Source: Plantago ovata (Eukaryota > Streptophyta > Magnoliopsida > Lamiales > Plantaginaceae). Taken from it: 64,000 nt of DNA. The notes under the pieces are model-generated. The model was given only the letters and a program-made list of their open reading frames with translations, was not told the origin of the DNA and ran no database searches. The translations under genes were made by a program, and so were the position numbers. Below are positions 33,301 through 44,848 of this stretch, one piece after another. The stretch covers positions 76,494,489-76,558,488 of the forward strand of contig CM051455.1 of NCBI GenBank assembly GCA_028274465.1. Reading direction: 5' to 3'. The stretch's first letter is position 1. Each line of letters begins with the position of its first letter.

Positions 33301-34813
33301 AACTTCCCAAACCGAACCTTTGCTTGTCCTCAAGCAACTAAGCTAGACTCTAATACAAAAAACATGCAAGACTCAAAAATGGAGTTTCATGCCAAATAAA
33401 ATGAACTAAATTACTGAATCTATCAAATAACATATGAACAATAAACCATATAAATCAAAGCATGAATATAGGTTGAAGAATACCTCGATTGACTTATACA
33501 CATCCACATAAGCACTTATGTCAAGACAAGATAGTCTCTCGTAACATTCTCTACCTGGACCTAGTCAGTGACGACGTAATGATGCATGCTAAGATACAAA
33601 TGGTTGCCCCGTGCCTATGAAACTGAGGACTTACTGTTGTTCCACCAAGTTAAGACTTTTCCTCAAAAGAGGTTGAACCAGTACTGGCTCTCATCAAACG
33701 AAGGAGGGTTCCCTATAAAAGATAACACTCCCCTATTCTACCCTTCTCTCAAGTAGAGTCTTAAGCTATTCACCACTTCCTGAATGACAGGATGAGGGTG
33801 GTCTAGAACAGATGACACTTAAGACAAAAAAGATAAAAAACACAATTACGAACAATACGAAAAATGGAAAGGACTCAAACTTTGCTAAACTGCTATTTGG
33901 CTTTATTTTTTGGACCCTTCTTTGCTTTTTTGGGGTCTTCTTTTTTTCTTTCCAGATTCTTTTTTTCTTTTTCTCTTTTTTTTTTCTGGAATATTTCTTT
34001 TTTTTCGATTTTTTTTCTAGCCAGCAGTAGCATCACAAAAAGAGAAACAAAATGACTCACACGACTTCCCCAAACCTATTCGAAAGAATAGGTTGGAGTA
34101 CAAAATTCACGGAAAAGGAAAAATAAACTCACGATACGAAAATGAAAAACAGAAACAAGTCTATGATGGTGCAACCCCCTCCCCAAACCTATTCGGAAGA
34201 ATAGGTTATAAACAAAGGATCACACAACCTCACACTACCTCCTTCCTAGGCATTTAGCAATCTCAAAGCATGGTGAAGACTTGTTGCCTCTTAGGTACAT
34301 AATTACTCGGGAAAACAACCATAAGACCCTAACATGCATCATCCTATTATAAAGGCCTTCGTGAACCGCAGTAGAGAAAACACCACTAAGTGATGTCGAG
34401 ACTACCATGATTAACTAAGTGCAATAAATGTGACAAGCCAAGCGAGAAAAACCTCAAACAAATTCATAGAAATGAAGCATACGATTAATGGCATAGTTAG
34501 TTGATCTACCCAATAAAAAAGTTCAAAAAATTCGGCAATAAACTCCATACAAAACATGCAAGACTATCCTAGGATGAGTGTAGTGAAATGCAACCTAAAA
34601 AATCTAAGAAAGCAGTAAACGTGCAAATGCAAACAAAGAACAAGATACTAATCGACACAAAACCAAACAAAACTTAACATCATGGTTCACATCCCATCCC
34701 CCTTACGATTCTTAAGCTAGCCCCCTAGCAAAAGAGAATGAGTAATAAGAAGTGATACTAGATGTTACCGAAGGGTTTGGCCTCGGTCGGCTGAGAGTGG
34801 ACAAGTGGAAGGA
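33301..34813 (-). other. 3' internal spacer of the Athila-like element
   Basis: No domain is recognised. A polypurine-like tract (TTTGGGAAGTT on the minus strand) adjoins the 3' LTR. A long T-rich stretch at 33898-34022 gives low-complexity Phe-rich frames that should not be read as membrane helices. Two copies of CCCCAAACCTATTCG followed by AGAATAGGTT occur near 34068 and 34182. Confidence 0.6.
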
Positions 34814-36124
34814 CTAATCATCGGGATGGTAGTCCCCATAAAAGTCACTCCACATGTCATTCATGAGCTCATTCGACTGTCGTAGAGCTTCCTGCTGTTG
34901 CTGGATCAGCTGTTGCTGCTCCCACATGTGCTGCCTATCCTCTCGGCGGTGCTCCTCGAATATCTCCCAATCACGGTTGTGTTGGACAATGTGCCTATCG
35001 ATGTCCTGTCGCATGGCCGCGTTGTTGGCATCAATACTGTCGAAACGGCTGTCGAGGTAGGTACGGAATTCGGAGAAGTCAAATCCTCCAGATCCCTGTG
35101 GTGCTCCAGCTGGTGCATGATGGGTAAATGGAATATCTGGAATCGGGGCTTCACCAACATCGGCCTCCATAGCATCCTCATGATCGGAATCATTTGGCTG
35201 GAATGGCCCTCCTACATCAGCAGCGGCTGCAGTGGGGTTCCTCAATTGATACCTGTTGAGCTGTATCTCAATGGTCGAGGGTGAAAGGGCAGCGACCTCG
35301 CAATCACCCTCCTCAATATCTTCGATCCCATGATATTTGCAGTAAGTTGTGATGAAGCTCGGGAAGATAAAAGGCTTCCTCTTCTTTTCCCAGTGGCGCT
35401 CATACTCCTCATACATAATGCGCCCTATGTCGACCTGATGTCCGTCAATGAGGCAGTAGAGGAGCTCGGCGTAGTAGGGCTGAATCCATGTGTCATTCTT
35501 CCTCGGGACCAAGTCGGAAATGCAAAATTTCATCATCACCTTAGCTTCGATGCTAAGGTCGCCATAACCGATCCGTCCAGGTGCTCCCCCAACTTCCGGA
35601 TATCTGTACCCCCTGTTGCAGATCACTTCGGTGATGTCTCTTCCTATTCCCCTAGCAGTCCTTGAATACAAGTAGGCGTGTGCGCTCTCTGTGAATTCCA
35701 AGTTCCCGAAGTGGATGAAGGAAGAAATGTGCTCTGGGCTCCATGGTATAATCAGGCCTCGGACTAACACCCCATTCTTCTCGTCCAAATCCGTATACCC
35801 GGTGTAGAAATCTCGGAGGAGGCTCTCGTCGTAGCATTTGAACCTGTCGGAACTGTACCATGCCCAATTCCTTTGTGACCCCAAACTTCACAGTGTCCTA
35901 TACCCCGCTCTATTTGATGCAGACACAGGAATGTCAATCCTCCTGTCGAGAATGATAGACCTTCCTCCGTCGGTCATCTCCTCCTCTAACCGTTGTCGCA
36001 CCTCTATCGCAGCGGCAGACAACTCGTACAAATCGTGAGATGGTTGGGAGCTTGATGCCACTCCCTTCCCCTTTTTGCTAGAGCCGACTCTCCTTGTCCT
36101 TGGCGCCATGATTCCTACAAACAT
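34814..36124 (-). pseudogene. Second ORF of the Athila-like element, one in-frame stop
   Basis: The ORF starts MFVGIMAPRTRRVGSSKKGK at 36124 and runs in one frame to 34814, interrupted only by a TGA at 35888-35890 (about 435 codons in total). The N-terminus is basic and Ser/Lys-rich. The central domain (LVRGLIIPWSPEHI, GDLSIEAKVMMKFCISDLV, YYAELLYCLIDGHQVDIG) resembles the putative plant transposon protein domain often seen in Athila elements; this is from memory. The C-terminus has a Gln-rich helix (QQQLIQQQQEAL). No membrane segment is seen. The product's role is unknown. Confidence 0.55.
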
Positions 36125-37281
36125 TAATTAATATCTTGTACGATGCAAAACAGACCTATGCTCATGTAAGTAAACGAGCGAACAAACGAGTAAGATTCTC
36201 AAAAATCCAACTCCTCAAAATCCCAAAGCCTAGTCTAGCTAATGCATTACGTAACATATCAATGTACCTACTACAATAACATATCACATTATGCTTTTGC
36301 TAACAACAAATGCCATGAATCACAAGGTCCAATCCATATAATAAAAATCAATTTCTAGCATAAATCCTCAATCTCAACTATCATGCATTCTACCAATACA
36401 CTCATCAATTTCATATCAATAAACACATGTTTAAACAAGGAATGAAAGCAAGAGAGACAATTTCCTAACAAGACATATATCCCCCAATTAGCAAAATCTC
36501 AAATCATCAAACCAAGCCTAATTGAACATGTAATTGACAATGAATAATGAATCTAAACACATAAATCATCAACCCATTCATCATACAAACCTTATTGAAG
36601 CACAAATCAAAAAATCTCCAAATTGTAAAAATTAGGGTTCATGTGATAATACCTCAAATCCGGAAATTGAATGAGTTAGGAAGAAATTTGTTCGGATAGA
36701 ATGATAGAGCATGCAACGGGCTTCGAATGAAGCTAAATAACACACAAAATGATGGAGAGATGAAGAAGTTATGAAGATTTGAAGATATTTTGAATATGGA
36801 GGAAATTTTGGAGTTTGGAGGATGAAAAATTGGAGGAAAATGGGGGTTTGGGGAAGAAACCCCCGATTTTAAGTCTCTGGAGGTGTGGGGCGGTTCGCCC
36901 CACACCTGGGGCAGACCGCCCCGTGCGGGGCGAACCGCCCCGTACGCCCAGAGCGCGCGCTCTGGTCGTGGGGCGATTCGCCCCCCACTTTTAGGTGGGA
37001 GACGAACGTTTTTTGAAAACAAAAATGCGATTTTAAGTCCCCGAAAAAGTTTTAAGTCCCCAAAAAATCATTTTCCTCAAAAAAAAAAATCACTCGAAAA
37101 GTCGCACTCGAACACAACATAAGCACATACGACACAGAACTGAAAAAAAAATCATGTATGAAAAGTGAATTGTTCAAGTATGAATGCATGCAAAAAAGCG
37201 GTAAAGAAAGCGATAAAAACTCCGGGTTGCCTCCCGGATAGCGTCATTGTTTAAAGTCTCTGACTCGACTCCTGTCTTCGC
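36125..37281 (-). other. Non-coding region between gag-pro and second ORF, with GC palindromes
   Basis: The element is AT-rich except at 36885-36984, where four GC-rich palindromes cluster: 36885-36903 (GTGGGGCGGTTCGCCCCAC), 36908-36922, 36927-36941 and 36970-36984. The same core occurs in the LTR at 32929-32943. The gag-proximal end contains the inverted motif GGGAGGCAACCC (minus strand, about 37237-37226). The region lies where pol would end in a full Athila element. Confidence 0.65.
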
Positions 37282-39252
37282 CTATCTTTTCCTTCTGAGG
37301 GTACTAGACTTCCCCGTCATGATTCTCCTTCCCGTGCTTTGATCTTGTGAATAAGAGTGAACATAGACGTTAAGACCACTGTAATCAATAGTGTTAGAAG
37401 TATCGGGTGGATCAGGTGGATCAGTTATGGCTTGCAACACGTGTTGCTTGCCATCCACTTCGATAGTGCAAGTCCTTCGGTAGATGTCCATCACTGAGCG
37501 TATTTTGGTTAAGAATGTTCGTCCTAAGAGTATGACATCCCCCGTTCCTGGTGCTGATGCTGGCATAATTACAAAATCGGTGTGGATAGAAGCTTCACCA
37601 ATTTTGACTAATACATTCTTCACAACGCCTTCGGGTTTCACAAGGGATCCATCCGCCAGTTGCACAATAGCCTTATGCACAGTTAGTTCTCCAAGGTTAC
37701 TCTTCTCGAAAACGTTCAAAGGGAGAACATTAGAGTAGGATCCAGTGTCTAGTGTGGCTCGGATATCTTCAAGCTCCCCAATCCCGACCTTAATATCGAA
37801 ACTTTGAGGGAGTGGCTCGGGATCCTCTTGCTCCTCTTCACTCTTGTTGGTACCAAGGTACCAAGGTAGGTCCCTCTTGCAACTCTCGCACTTAGTAACC
37901 TTCTTGATGGTGATTTCAACAGGTAGATCACCCACTAAGTTAATGGACAATGACTTCTCAGTGTTGCTAGGCAGTTTTCCTTGCTCCCTATTTGCTCCTC
38001 GGTCGATCAACTCTTGCATCTTTTGATGGGCAAGCCTAGTGCTCTCTTCCAACCTATCGAGCCTTGCCCTAGTCTTCTCGGAATCTTCTTCATACCGTTT
38101 GAGAAAACTTTGTGTGTGATCGACCATCTTTTGCAAGTTCTCCATCAGTATAGCCGACTTCGACTTTGGTGGCTCTTTCGGAGCGGGGTTTCCGCAGTGA
38201 TCATTGCCATAGTTCAGCCTACTACGGTCTTGGTTAGGTCCATAAGTTTGGTTACCCGGTGCATATCCTTGATTGTTGCGGTATCCTCTTCTCCAAAATC
38301 CACCTCGAGGATTCCTACCGTCTTGTCCGTAGCTAACTTCTTGAGTGCCAAGCTCCGTAGCAAAGGCTTCTTCTTCTCCTCCTCGAGCCCAGTTGCCATC
38401 ATCGTATGCCAGCTCCGATCTACACATATGAGCCCCATGCCCATAGTTCTTGCATATTCGGCATACTTCGTTTGAAATAGTTGTTCCGGTGGCGCTCTTG
38501 AGGACTTGCTTCAATTCGTTGGTAAAGCACTCGAATTGATCCCCATTCCCCCTGTACATAGGGGCTTCTTGAGTCGGTGGAGCTTCAGGTCCACGTCTCC
38601 TAACCATTGCTCTTGGGTCCTTGAACTGCGAACCCTTAGCAAGCCTTTCGAAAACTGCCCAGACGGCTTCTGCAGTTTCCTCCCAAATATTGCCTCGACA
38701 TTGGAAATCCACCACTTGTTGGTTCTCGAAGGTTAGTCCATTGTAGAAGTGTTGGACTAGGTCGGAAAGTTCAAAACCATGGTGAGGGCACTTGTCCGTG
38801 AGATCTTGGAACCTCTCGAACGCGGTGTAGATGGTCTCATCATAGTCCTGCTTGAATCCAGTGATATGCGCCTTTAGCGCGGTAGTCAGAGTGTGTAAGT
38901 ATTTCTCCATGAAAGCCGAAAAAACCTTTTCCCAAGTGTCCAGCGAGCCTGCTGGAAGAGAACTCAGCCATGACTTGGCTCTATCGCCAAGTCCCATTGC
39001 AAAAACCTTCATCCTCAACTCATCCATTGTTATGTCAGCTCCGGGTCGTGGGAGTTGGTTGACGAAATCATCGATATCGTGCAAGTACCCCATCACATCT
39101 TCCCTTGATAAGCCATAGAACCTCGGAAGTTGTTGGAATGCGTGGTTCTTGATCTCCTGATCTCGGGTTACAGACGAAAGAACTATCGCCGGTCCCCTCA
39201 TACGATCCTTGGTGGGTTGTACCCATGCCTTCAGTGGTCTAGCTTCTGCCAT
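37282..39252 (-). CDS. gag-pro: Athila-like Gag-protease polyprotein, intact frame
   Basis: This is an uninterrupted 656-codon frame from the ATG at 39252. Retrotransposon Gag core: about residues 40-215 (DELRMKVFAMGL, AKSWLSSLP, TWEKVFSAFMEKY). CCHC zinc knuckle: CRICKNYGHGAHMC at about 264-277, for RNA binding. Aspartic protease: ATLDTGSYSNVLP with DTG at about 502-504, and VILLGRTFL near 570. The frame ends after the protease, with no RT behind it. It could supply particle proteins, while any mobility would need RT and integrase from a relative. It is the best preserved retroelement protein in the window. Confidence 0.85.
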   Translation of the reverse strand: MAEARPLKAWVQPTKDRMRGPAIVLSSVTRDQEIKNHAFQQLPRFYGLSREDVMGYLHDIDDFVNQLPRPGADITMDELRMKVFAMGLGDRAKSWLSSLPAGSLDTWEKVFSAFMEKYLHTLTTALKAHITGFKQDYDETIYTAFERFQDLTDKCPHHGFELSDLVQHFYNGLTFENQQVVDFQCRGNIWEETAEAVWAVFERLAKGSQFKDPRAMVRRRGPEAPPTQEAPMYRGNGDQFECFTNELKQVLKSATGTTISNEVCRICKNYGHGAHMCRSELAYDDGNWARGGEEEAFATELGTQEVSYGQDGRNPRGGFWRRGYRNNQGYAPGNQTYGPNQDRSRLNYGNDHCGNPAPKEPPKSKSAILMENLQKMVDHTQSFLKRYEEDSEKTRARLDRLEESTRLAHQKMQELIDRGANREQGKLPSNTEKSLSINLVGDLPVEITIKKVTKCESCKRDLPWYLGTNKSEEEQEDPEPLPQSFDIKVGIGELEDIRATLDTGSYSNVLPLNVFEKSNLGELTVHKAIVQLADGSLVKPEGVVKNVLVKIGEASIHTDFVIMPASAPGTGDVILLGRTFLTKIRSVMDIYRRTCTIEVDGKQHVLQAITDPPDPPDTSNTIDYSGLNVYVHSYSQDQSTGRRIMTGKSSTLRRKR

Positions 39253-39560
39253 TCCGTCGGATTCCTACTAAGTAGAGATTCAGAGAAATCGGTTTTCTCT
39301 ATTTCCTCTAGTGCGCGCCTTTCAAGTAGTCGCCTTCTTTGGTGGTAGACTCTGTCGATCTCAGCAATTGAATTAGCAAGCGGTGTTCCTGCAGAACATG
39401 TATGCGGCATACACCATCTGTGACAGACTAGAAAAGGTGATTAGAAACAAACTAGGAAAGCAGTATCAGAGAGAGATTAAAAAGGAAAACCAAAACTAAA
39501 AGAATTAGGAATCTAAAGCTGTAAATATAAAAAAATTAAACAGAAAAAAGGAGTATAGTC

Positions 39561-39578
39561 CCCGGCAACGGCGCCAAT
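39561..39578 (-). other. Primer binding site of the Athila-like element
   Basis: The minus strand reads TTGGCGCCGTTGCCGGGG directly after the 5' LTR end (39580). This is the primer-site sequence common in Athila/Tat elements, usually assigned to tRNA-Asp. Confidence 0.8.
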
Positions 39579-39579
39579 T

Positions 39580-40796
39580 TGATGAACGTGTCAGATTCAG
39601 TCAAATAAATTTGTAATTAGCCAAAGGCAATCCACAACTACAACGAAAACCGTAGTGTAGTAGCAGATGACTCGAGTGTCGTTCTCTCAGGACTATAACT
39701 AGCTTTATCTATTTAACAAGAGAATATAAAACAGCAGATAGAAAGCAATAGGGGTTTTCAAGCAGATAATGGAGGTTGGTGATAGTATGGTCCTTCTTAA
39801 CATAATGGGTCGATAATCATGCATAAATTCCTCGGTCTTGCATAGAGATCTTTGAATCAATCTTGTGTCCTAGTTGTAAGTATTAAGCACTACGAAGATA
39901 ATGGGGGTCTGACTTGCCAACAACTAACGTCCTAATGTGTTCCGTAATTATTCAACACTACGAAGATAATTGGTCTGATTGGTCGACAAGTGTCCAAGTG
40001 TGCATAATGATCAATACAACATATGAGAATTTTGGTTTCAACTGATCAACGAAATAAAGCAATGACACGGAGTATAATGCGCGATATAGCCATTAGCATG
40101 ATTATCTTCCCTCGCTAACAATTCACATACTACCACCAACGATAAGTTTAGCTACTCATAATAGGCATGCAATCAATAGCAATCATAGAAGAAAACATAT
40201 TGAAAGAATATAAAATAAGTAGATAAAAACTGTAAGATACAAAGTTACCAAAGGTTGTCAATCTCCAATCTGCTATGAAAAAGTATCCCCTAAGCTATGG
40301 AACTCCCAGGACAGGGCCCGGGTAGTTCCTACCTAAAACTATAGAGAGAGGTGAGAAAGTAGGCTTGGAAAGATATGATTTTCGGAGAGGAAACTCGCAA
40401 CTATATATAGGCCCGAAAAACCTCTGGGGCGGTTCTCCCCCCAGTATTTCGCGGAATTTCCGCATTTTTCGACGCGGATTTGGATTTCTTCACCTTTTCG
40501 GACTCGGTTTCAGACTTCTAATGGCCTTCTAACCTCCAGATTCGACCCCTAGACTCCAAATCCTATACGGAAACCTTCAGATACTCCAAATAGGCTTCTG
40601 GAACACCAATTCCTTGTAGACTTCAATATAATTGCCCGTAAATCTCCGAATTTCAACCAAAACCTGTAAAATAAAATCTAAAGGGAAACGTGACACTATT
40701 CTAATAAAATGTACTAAAATATAGCTAAATTAACATAGAGGATAGCTAAATTAGGTGAAAAAGACTCGAATGAAAGTGTAAAATACACATTCATTA
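39580..40796 (-). repeat. 5' LTR of the Athila-like element
   Basis: The 1217-bp LTR starts TGATGAACGTGTC in plus-strand reading and ends CATTCATTA (terminal CA changed to TA). It lacks 25 bp present in its partner near 32745, apparently lost at a short repeat (TCTC/GCTC). The palindrome has one mismatch here (GGGGCGGTTCTCCCC, about 40426). Confidence 0.9.
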
Positions 40797-40801
40797 GTGT
40801 C

Positions 40802-41717
40802 CTTACTGAGGATAACTGATGTTGTATGCCTTTTGAAGTGCAATACTCAGTTATGTACTGGTTTACAACTCAGTACCATGGTCTGTCCTTATGACTTTTA
40901 CCTTGTCATTTTTCATGACTTCAAGCTTATTCAGCAAGTTAGGTATTTCAGTCCTTGTTTCAGATTTGTGCTTGATAAATACTACCCAAGTGAATCTTGA
41001 ATAGTCATCTACCGCCCCCAGACCATACTTCTTACCAGCATAGCTTGTTGAAGAAGATTCAAACAAATCCATGTGCAAGAGTTGTAAAGGTTTTGTAGTT
41101 GACGTTACTGCCTTGTTCTTGAAAGAAGATTTGGTTTGCTTTCCTTGCTGACATGCATTGCAAACACCATCCTTCTTAAAAGTAACCTTAGGTAATTCAA
41201 CAACAAGTGCCTTTTAGGACAGCTTATTCAGCGTCTTGAAGATTAGATGACTTGTTCGTTTATGCCATAACCATGCTTTTTCAGCAAGGCAATCGTGATC
41301 TGAGACAAGGCATTTTTCAACGATTGCTGAAGACCAATCTACGGTGTACAAGCCTCCTGATCTTCTTGCAATCATAATAACCTTCTTTCTCCCGAAATCT
41401 ATAAGTTTACATTCATCAATTTTGATTTTGATGATGTATCCTTTGTCAGCAAACTGGCTCATGCTGAAAAGATTAAACTCAGGATTTTTGACATAAAGAA
41501 CTCCCGTAATGGTAATGCATCCTAACTTCACGTCACCATAACCTTTTGTAGAACCAGAGCCTCCACCAGCAAACCTTATTGTTGGACCTTTAGACCACCG
41601 TCTATAGTTTATAAGGTTATTCTGGTTGCCCGTCATGTGCTTTCCACAACCACTGTCAAAGTGCCAGATTGCATCGTTTGTCTCCGTGGCTGAAGTCTTC
41701 CCAATCAAGAGCAAACA
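40802..41717 (-). pseudogene. pol: SIRE copy 2 pol, protease and integrase N-terminal part
   Basis: The protease motif WHFDSGCGKHMTG is near 41675. The GAG-pre-integrase motif WHKRTSHL is near 41265. The zinc-binding CNACQQGK and the first integrase Asp (HMDLFES) are near 41070-41160; the second, IRTDHGTE, is near 40880, followed by a one-base loss. A stop ends the frame at 41214. The sequence is cut at 40801 by the Athila-like element. Protease is in another frame than gag. Confidence 0.8.
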
Positions 41718-41719
41718 AG

Positions 41720-43061
41720 TTAATTATCCAATATTGGATGTCCATTAACATGTTCAAGAATGCGTCCAGTGGAAACCCAAGTCTTAAGTTTTTCAACTTT
41801 GACTTGTTTTCTACTTGCTGAGGAACTAGAAGGTTTTGAGCCAAAAGACTTTTGATTCGTGCTGATCAAGTCCACTTTCTGATGTGGTGTCTTGCTCGGT
41901 TGTCCTTTTTGCTGAACATACTTTTCAATAAGTTCTTTTCTAGCAAGGTTCCTTCTAGCCCTAGCATTTTGAGTCTTTTCAGAACTCTTAGGCTTGATTT
42001 TGTTCATCTCTTTGAAGTATCTTTGCTGACTTTGCTTATACTCGTGAAACAGTTGACTTTGCTTGGTTTTGAAACCTAGTCCACTTTTCGGAGAATGCTG
42101 AGCTTTTGTGTCAGCAACCTTACTTGATTCAGGTTTGTCAGCAAAGGTCTTCTGATTACTTTTAGTAATCTTGCCTTTTGTCTTAACAAATTGCTTTTCA
42201 ACAACTTGTTTGTCGGAATGCTTTACAACATCCTTTTTCTTTACAGTTTGCTTCTCAGCAACCTGTTTTCCTTTAAAGTCTTGTTACTTTGAGTAGCAAC
42301 AGCGGGCTTTACGGTCGTAGGTACTTGATTGCTTTTTTCAGCAACCTTAGATTGACCAAACTGATAGAGTTCTGGTTGACCACTATCAGTAGCACGTACA
42401 AAGGAAATCGGTGATTTATCTTTACTCAAGATTATTACGTCATCACCTTCATACGTTGCACCTAAACCTTCTTTCTGAGATGGATCTCTCAAGTAAGAGT
42501 TTAGTTCAGTCAGCGTATTACTTGCATCAGCATAAGGTTTGAAATTGATTTTTATTTTTTTCATCTCTTGGATTTCAGCGAGTAACTTTAGAATTGAGGA
42601 CTGATACTCTTCCAATTCTATTGCCATTTGAGAATTCTTCTCTGTAGCTTCAACAATCAACTTCTTTAGACGCCTTATTTCAGCATCCTTCTCTTCTGTC
42701 TCTTTTTTCAGCAAGACATACTTTTCAGTAGTCTGCTTGGTTAGAGTTTCAGCATTCTGTAGTTTCTCTTGCTGTTTGCTCAGAGTTTTCTCAAATCTTT
42801 CGATTTCTCCTTGAATCTTGTCAAGGTCAATCTCGTCTTCACTTTCTGAGTCAGAGTCAGAGGTAGGATTTTTTACCTGACCGACCATGAGGCAGAACTC
42901 GTAGTTTGACACATCTGGATAAGCTTCCATAGCTATTCCACAAACTTCTTTGCCAATCTCTACGTCAAGAGTGGCTTCTTCATCGTCAGTGTCTGAGCTT
43001 TCAACCTCACTGTCTTCGGAGCTAGTGTCAATGCATAATGCATCGATTTTTGTTTGAAGCT
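41720..43061 (-). pseudogene. gag: SIRE copy 2 gag, coiled-coil extension and tail
   Basis: This continues gag after the 43062-60894 insertion (TKIDALCIDTSSEDS at about 43045). It contains the acidic stretch, a long coiled coil (FEKTLSKQQEKLQNAETL and on) and the basic tail to ILDN with TAA at 41722-41720. One frameshift near 42245 separates two open parts. The apparent start further upstream (43143) is LTR sequence read through and is not real. Confidence 0.8.
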
Positions 43062-44736
43062 TGTTAGGAAACTTGTAATTTTGATGAGCAATTAACCATG
43101 CTAAATTAAGGAAAGTCCAGTAACTAGTACTCTTAAGGTCCATAGGAATTTAGAGTTTTAAGGACATTGTAAAAGAGGAACGTTTGCTGAAGACTTAGAT
43201 TAGATGCTAGATAGATAGGTTGTTTAGCTTACGATGTATTTTATTTTCTGAAAAGAAAATAACTTATTGAAGCTTTAGCTTATGATGTATCTTATTTTCT
43301 GAAAAGAAAATAACCTATTGAAGCATTTGTTGATGATGTACTTTGTTTTACAAACAAATTATTGAAGCATAAAGAACCGCTCAGAATCTTGAAGAATTTT
43401 TTGAAGATCTGAAGACTTGAAGATTTCGAAGAAATGAAGACTTGAAGAATTTGAAGATCTGAAGAATAGAAGATTGCTGAAGACTGGTATCTACAAAGGC
43501 ACGTGTTGCTCAGAAAGTGGAAACTTCAGCAACAGCATTGCATAAGTGAAAATCTGAAAGACAGAGTAGGTTGTGCTTGCTGAAACTGAGACTGACCACT
43601 TGCTGATGGAACATATGTGACCTCTTGCTGAAAGTACATTCATTTGCGCTCCAATGTTACTGTTTGAATTCTATTCAAATATGCATTAAATGCAAAGCTT
43701 GCACGCGAAGGACATGAAGACTAGAAGACAAACAAGGACGCTGCTGAAAGTACAAAAGCAAGATAGTGACATCTTAAGGATCCAAAGCCTTGGAATTTAA
43801 AATTCAAACGGCTCCTTATTTTCACTATAAATAGAGGTCATCCGGCGAAGAGTTGAAGTGTGTCAACAACGTGATCAAACTCTCACTTGTGCTTAAACTC
43901 ACATACCTTCAAACTCTCTATACTGCCATTGATCCGTTCCAAGACTTAAAGCTTGAAAAAGCTACTTGTGAAGAAGTAGAATTTACACTACTAAGAAATT
44001 AGTTAAGTGTTCTTTCTTTCTTTTAAACAAGAACGAGTCTTGACACCAGAAACAATCAGACTTGTTTACTGCAAAGTATTCAAAGTTGTGTTTCTTAGAT
44101 TACTTGTTGTAACTGAATAAGCTATAATTAAGTTATCTCACCCCAAACCTCTCTAACTGAAAATACACCCTTTCAGGCGTGATATTTAGGGGGAACTTAA
44201 TCGAGCATAGTTTTGCTGATTAAAAGTACCAAGTTTGGTGGAGAACAAGGTTACGTTCTCTAGATTAGGTTGGAGACGAAGCAAGTGTGCTTTGGTTTCT
44301 GTTTGAATCGCTCTAGATAGGAGATTGTAAGGAACCTCAATCATATCTTAGTGGATTCAGTCCTAGAAAGGACAAAGTGGATTAGTTGAGAGATTACGCC
44401 ACTCTCAGATACCACTATAAAAGTGTTTGTGTGATTTACTTACGGTACTTAGCTTTCAGCAAATCATATCTGTCTGTACACAGTCACTCACATCACTTGC
44501 TGAAACCTTTGCTTACTAAAAGAGCACTTATTGTATCAAAGACTTCCGCTCTCTGATTTTAATTATCAGCAAACCTAGCTACTGAAAAGTAACTTACGCT
44601 TGCTGAGAAAGTTAAGTATCAGCAAACTCATTACTGAAAAGTAATAAGCACTTGCTGAGAAAGTTTTAAACGACGAAAGTTTGAAAAGACTATTCACCCC
44701 CCCCTAGTCTTTTCTTGTTGTTTAAAGGGACCAACA
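43062..44736 (+). repeat. 5' LTR of SIRE copy 3
   Basis: The 1675-bp LTR has TATAAATAG at 43826-43834 and GCATTAAATGCAAAG at 43683-43697. A tandem duplication of about 60 bp around 43215-43330 (each unit with TTTTCTGAAAAGAAAA) and a long GAAGA-rich tract (about 43390-43490) make it longer than the copy 1 LTR. Confidence 0.9.
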
Positions 44737-44738
44737 AG

Positions 44739-44753
44739 TGGTATCAGAGCTGG
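44739..44753 (+). other. Primer binding site (initiator Met tRNA), SIRE copy 3
   Basis: TGGTATCAGAGCTGG begins two bases after the LTR end. It is the consensus plant copia primer site complementary to initiator methionine tRNA. Confidence 0.9.
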
Positions 44754-44848
44754 AGGTTCTTTAACCTTCAGCACTGAACCTAGATCCCCTTAGGTGTTTT
44801 CCGTAAATCACTCTCACTTGATCAGTTTGGTAGTGCTTTGCTGACAGG

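Larger units (their letters stand above)
32057..40796 (-). mobile_element. Athila-like Ty3/gypsy derivative without RT and integrase
   Basis: Two LTRs (32057-33300, 39580-40796) are flanked by the perfect 5-bp duplication GTGTC (32052-32056, 40797-40801) inside integrase. On the minus strand the order is 5' LTR, primer site TGGCGCCGTTGCCGGGG, gag-protease (39252-37282), the motif GGGAGGCAACCCGG (about 37237-37224), a GC-palindrome cluster, a second ORF (36124-34814), spacer and 3' LTR. Primer site and the GGGAGGCAACCC motif are typical of the Athila/Tat branch. That motif normally follows pol, but RT, RNase H and integrase are absent, so the element is non-autonomous. The LTRs differ by about 20 substitutions and one 25-bp deletion, counted by eye, indicating recent insertion. 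Confidence 0.85.

Noticed and set aside
33812-34055. Phe-rich frames as membrane proteins
   Set aside because: They arise from a T-rich low-complexity tract in the spacer of the Athila-like element.
42241-43143. The 300-codon minus-strand frame as a separate gene starting at 43143
   Set aside because: Its first 27 codons are LTR sequence of SIRE copy 3; the rest is the interrupted gag of copy 2.
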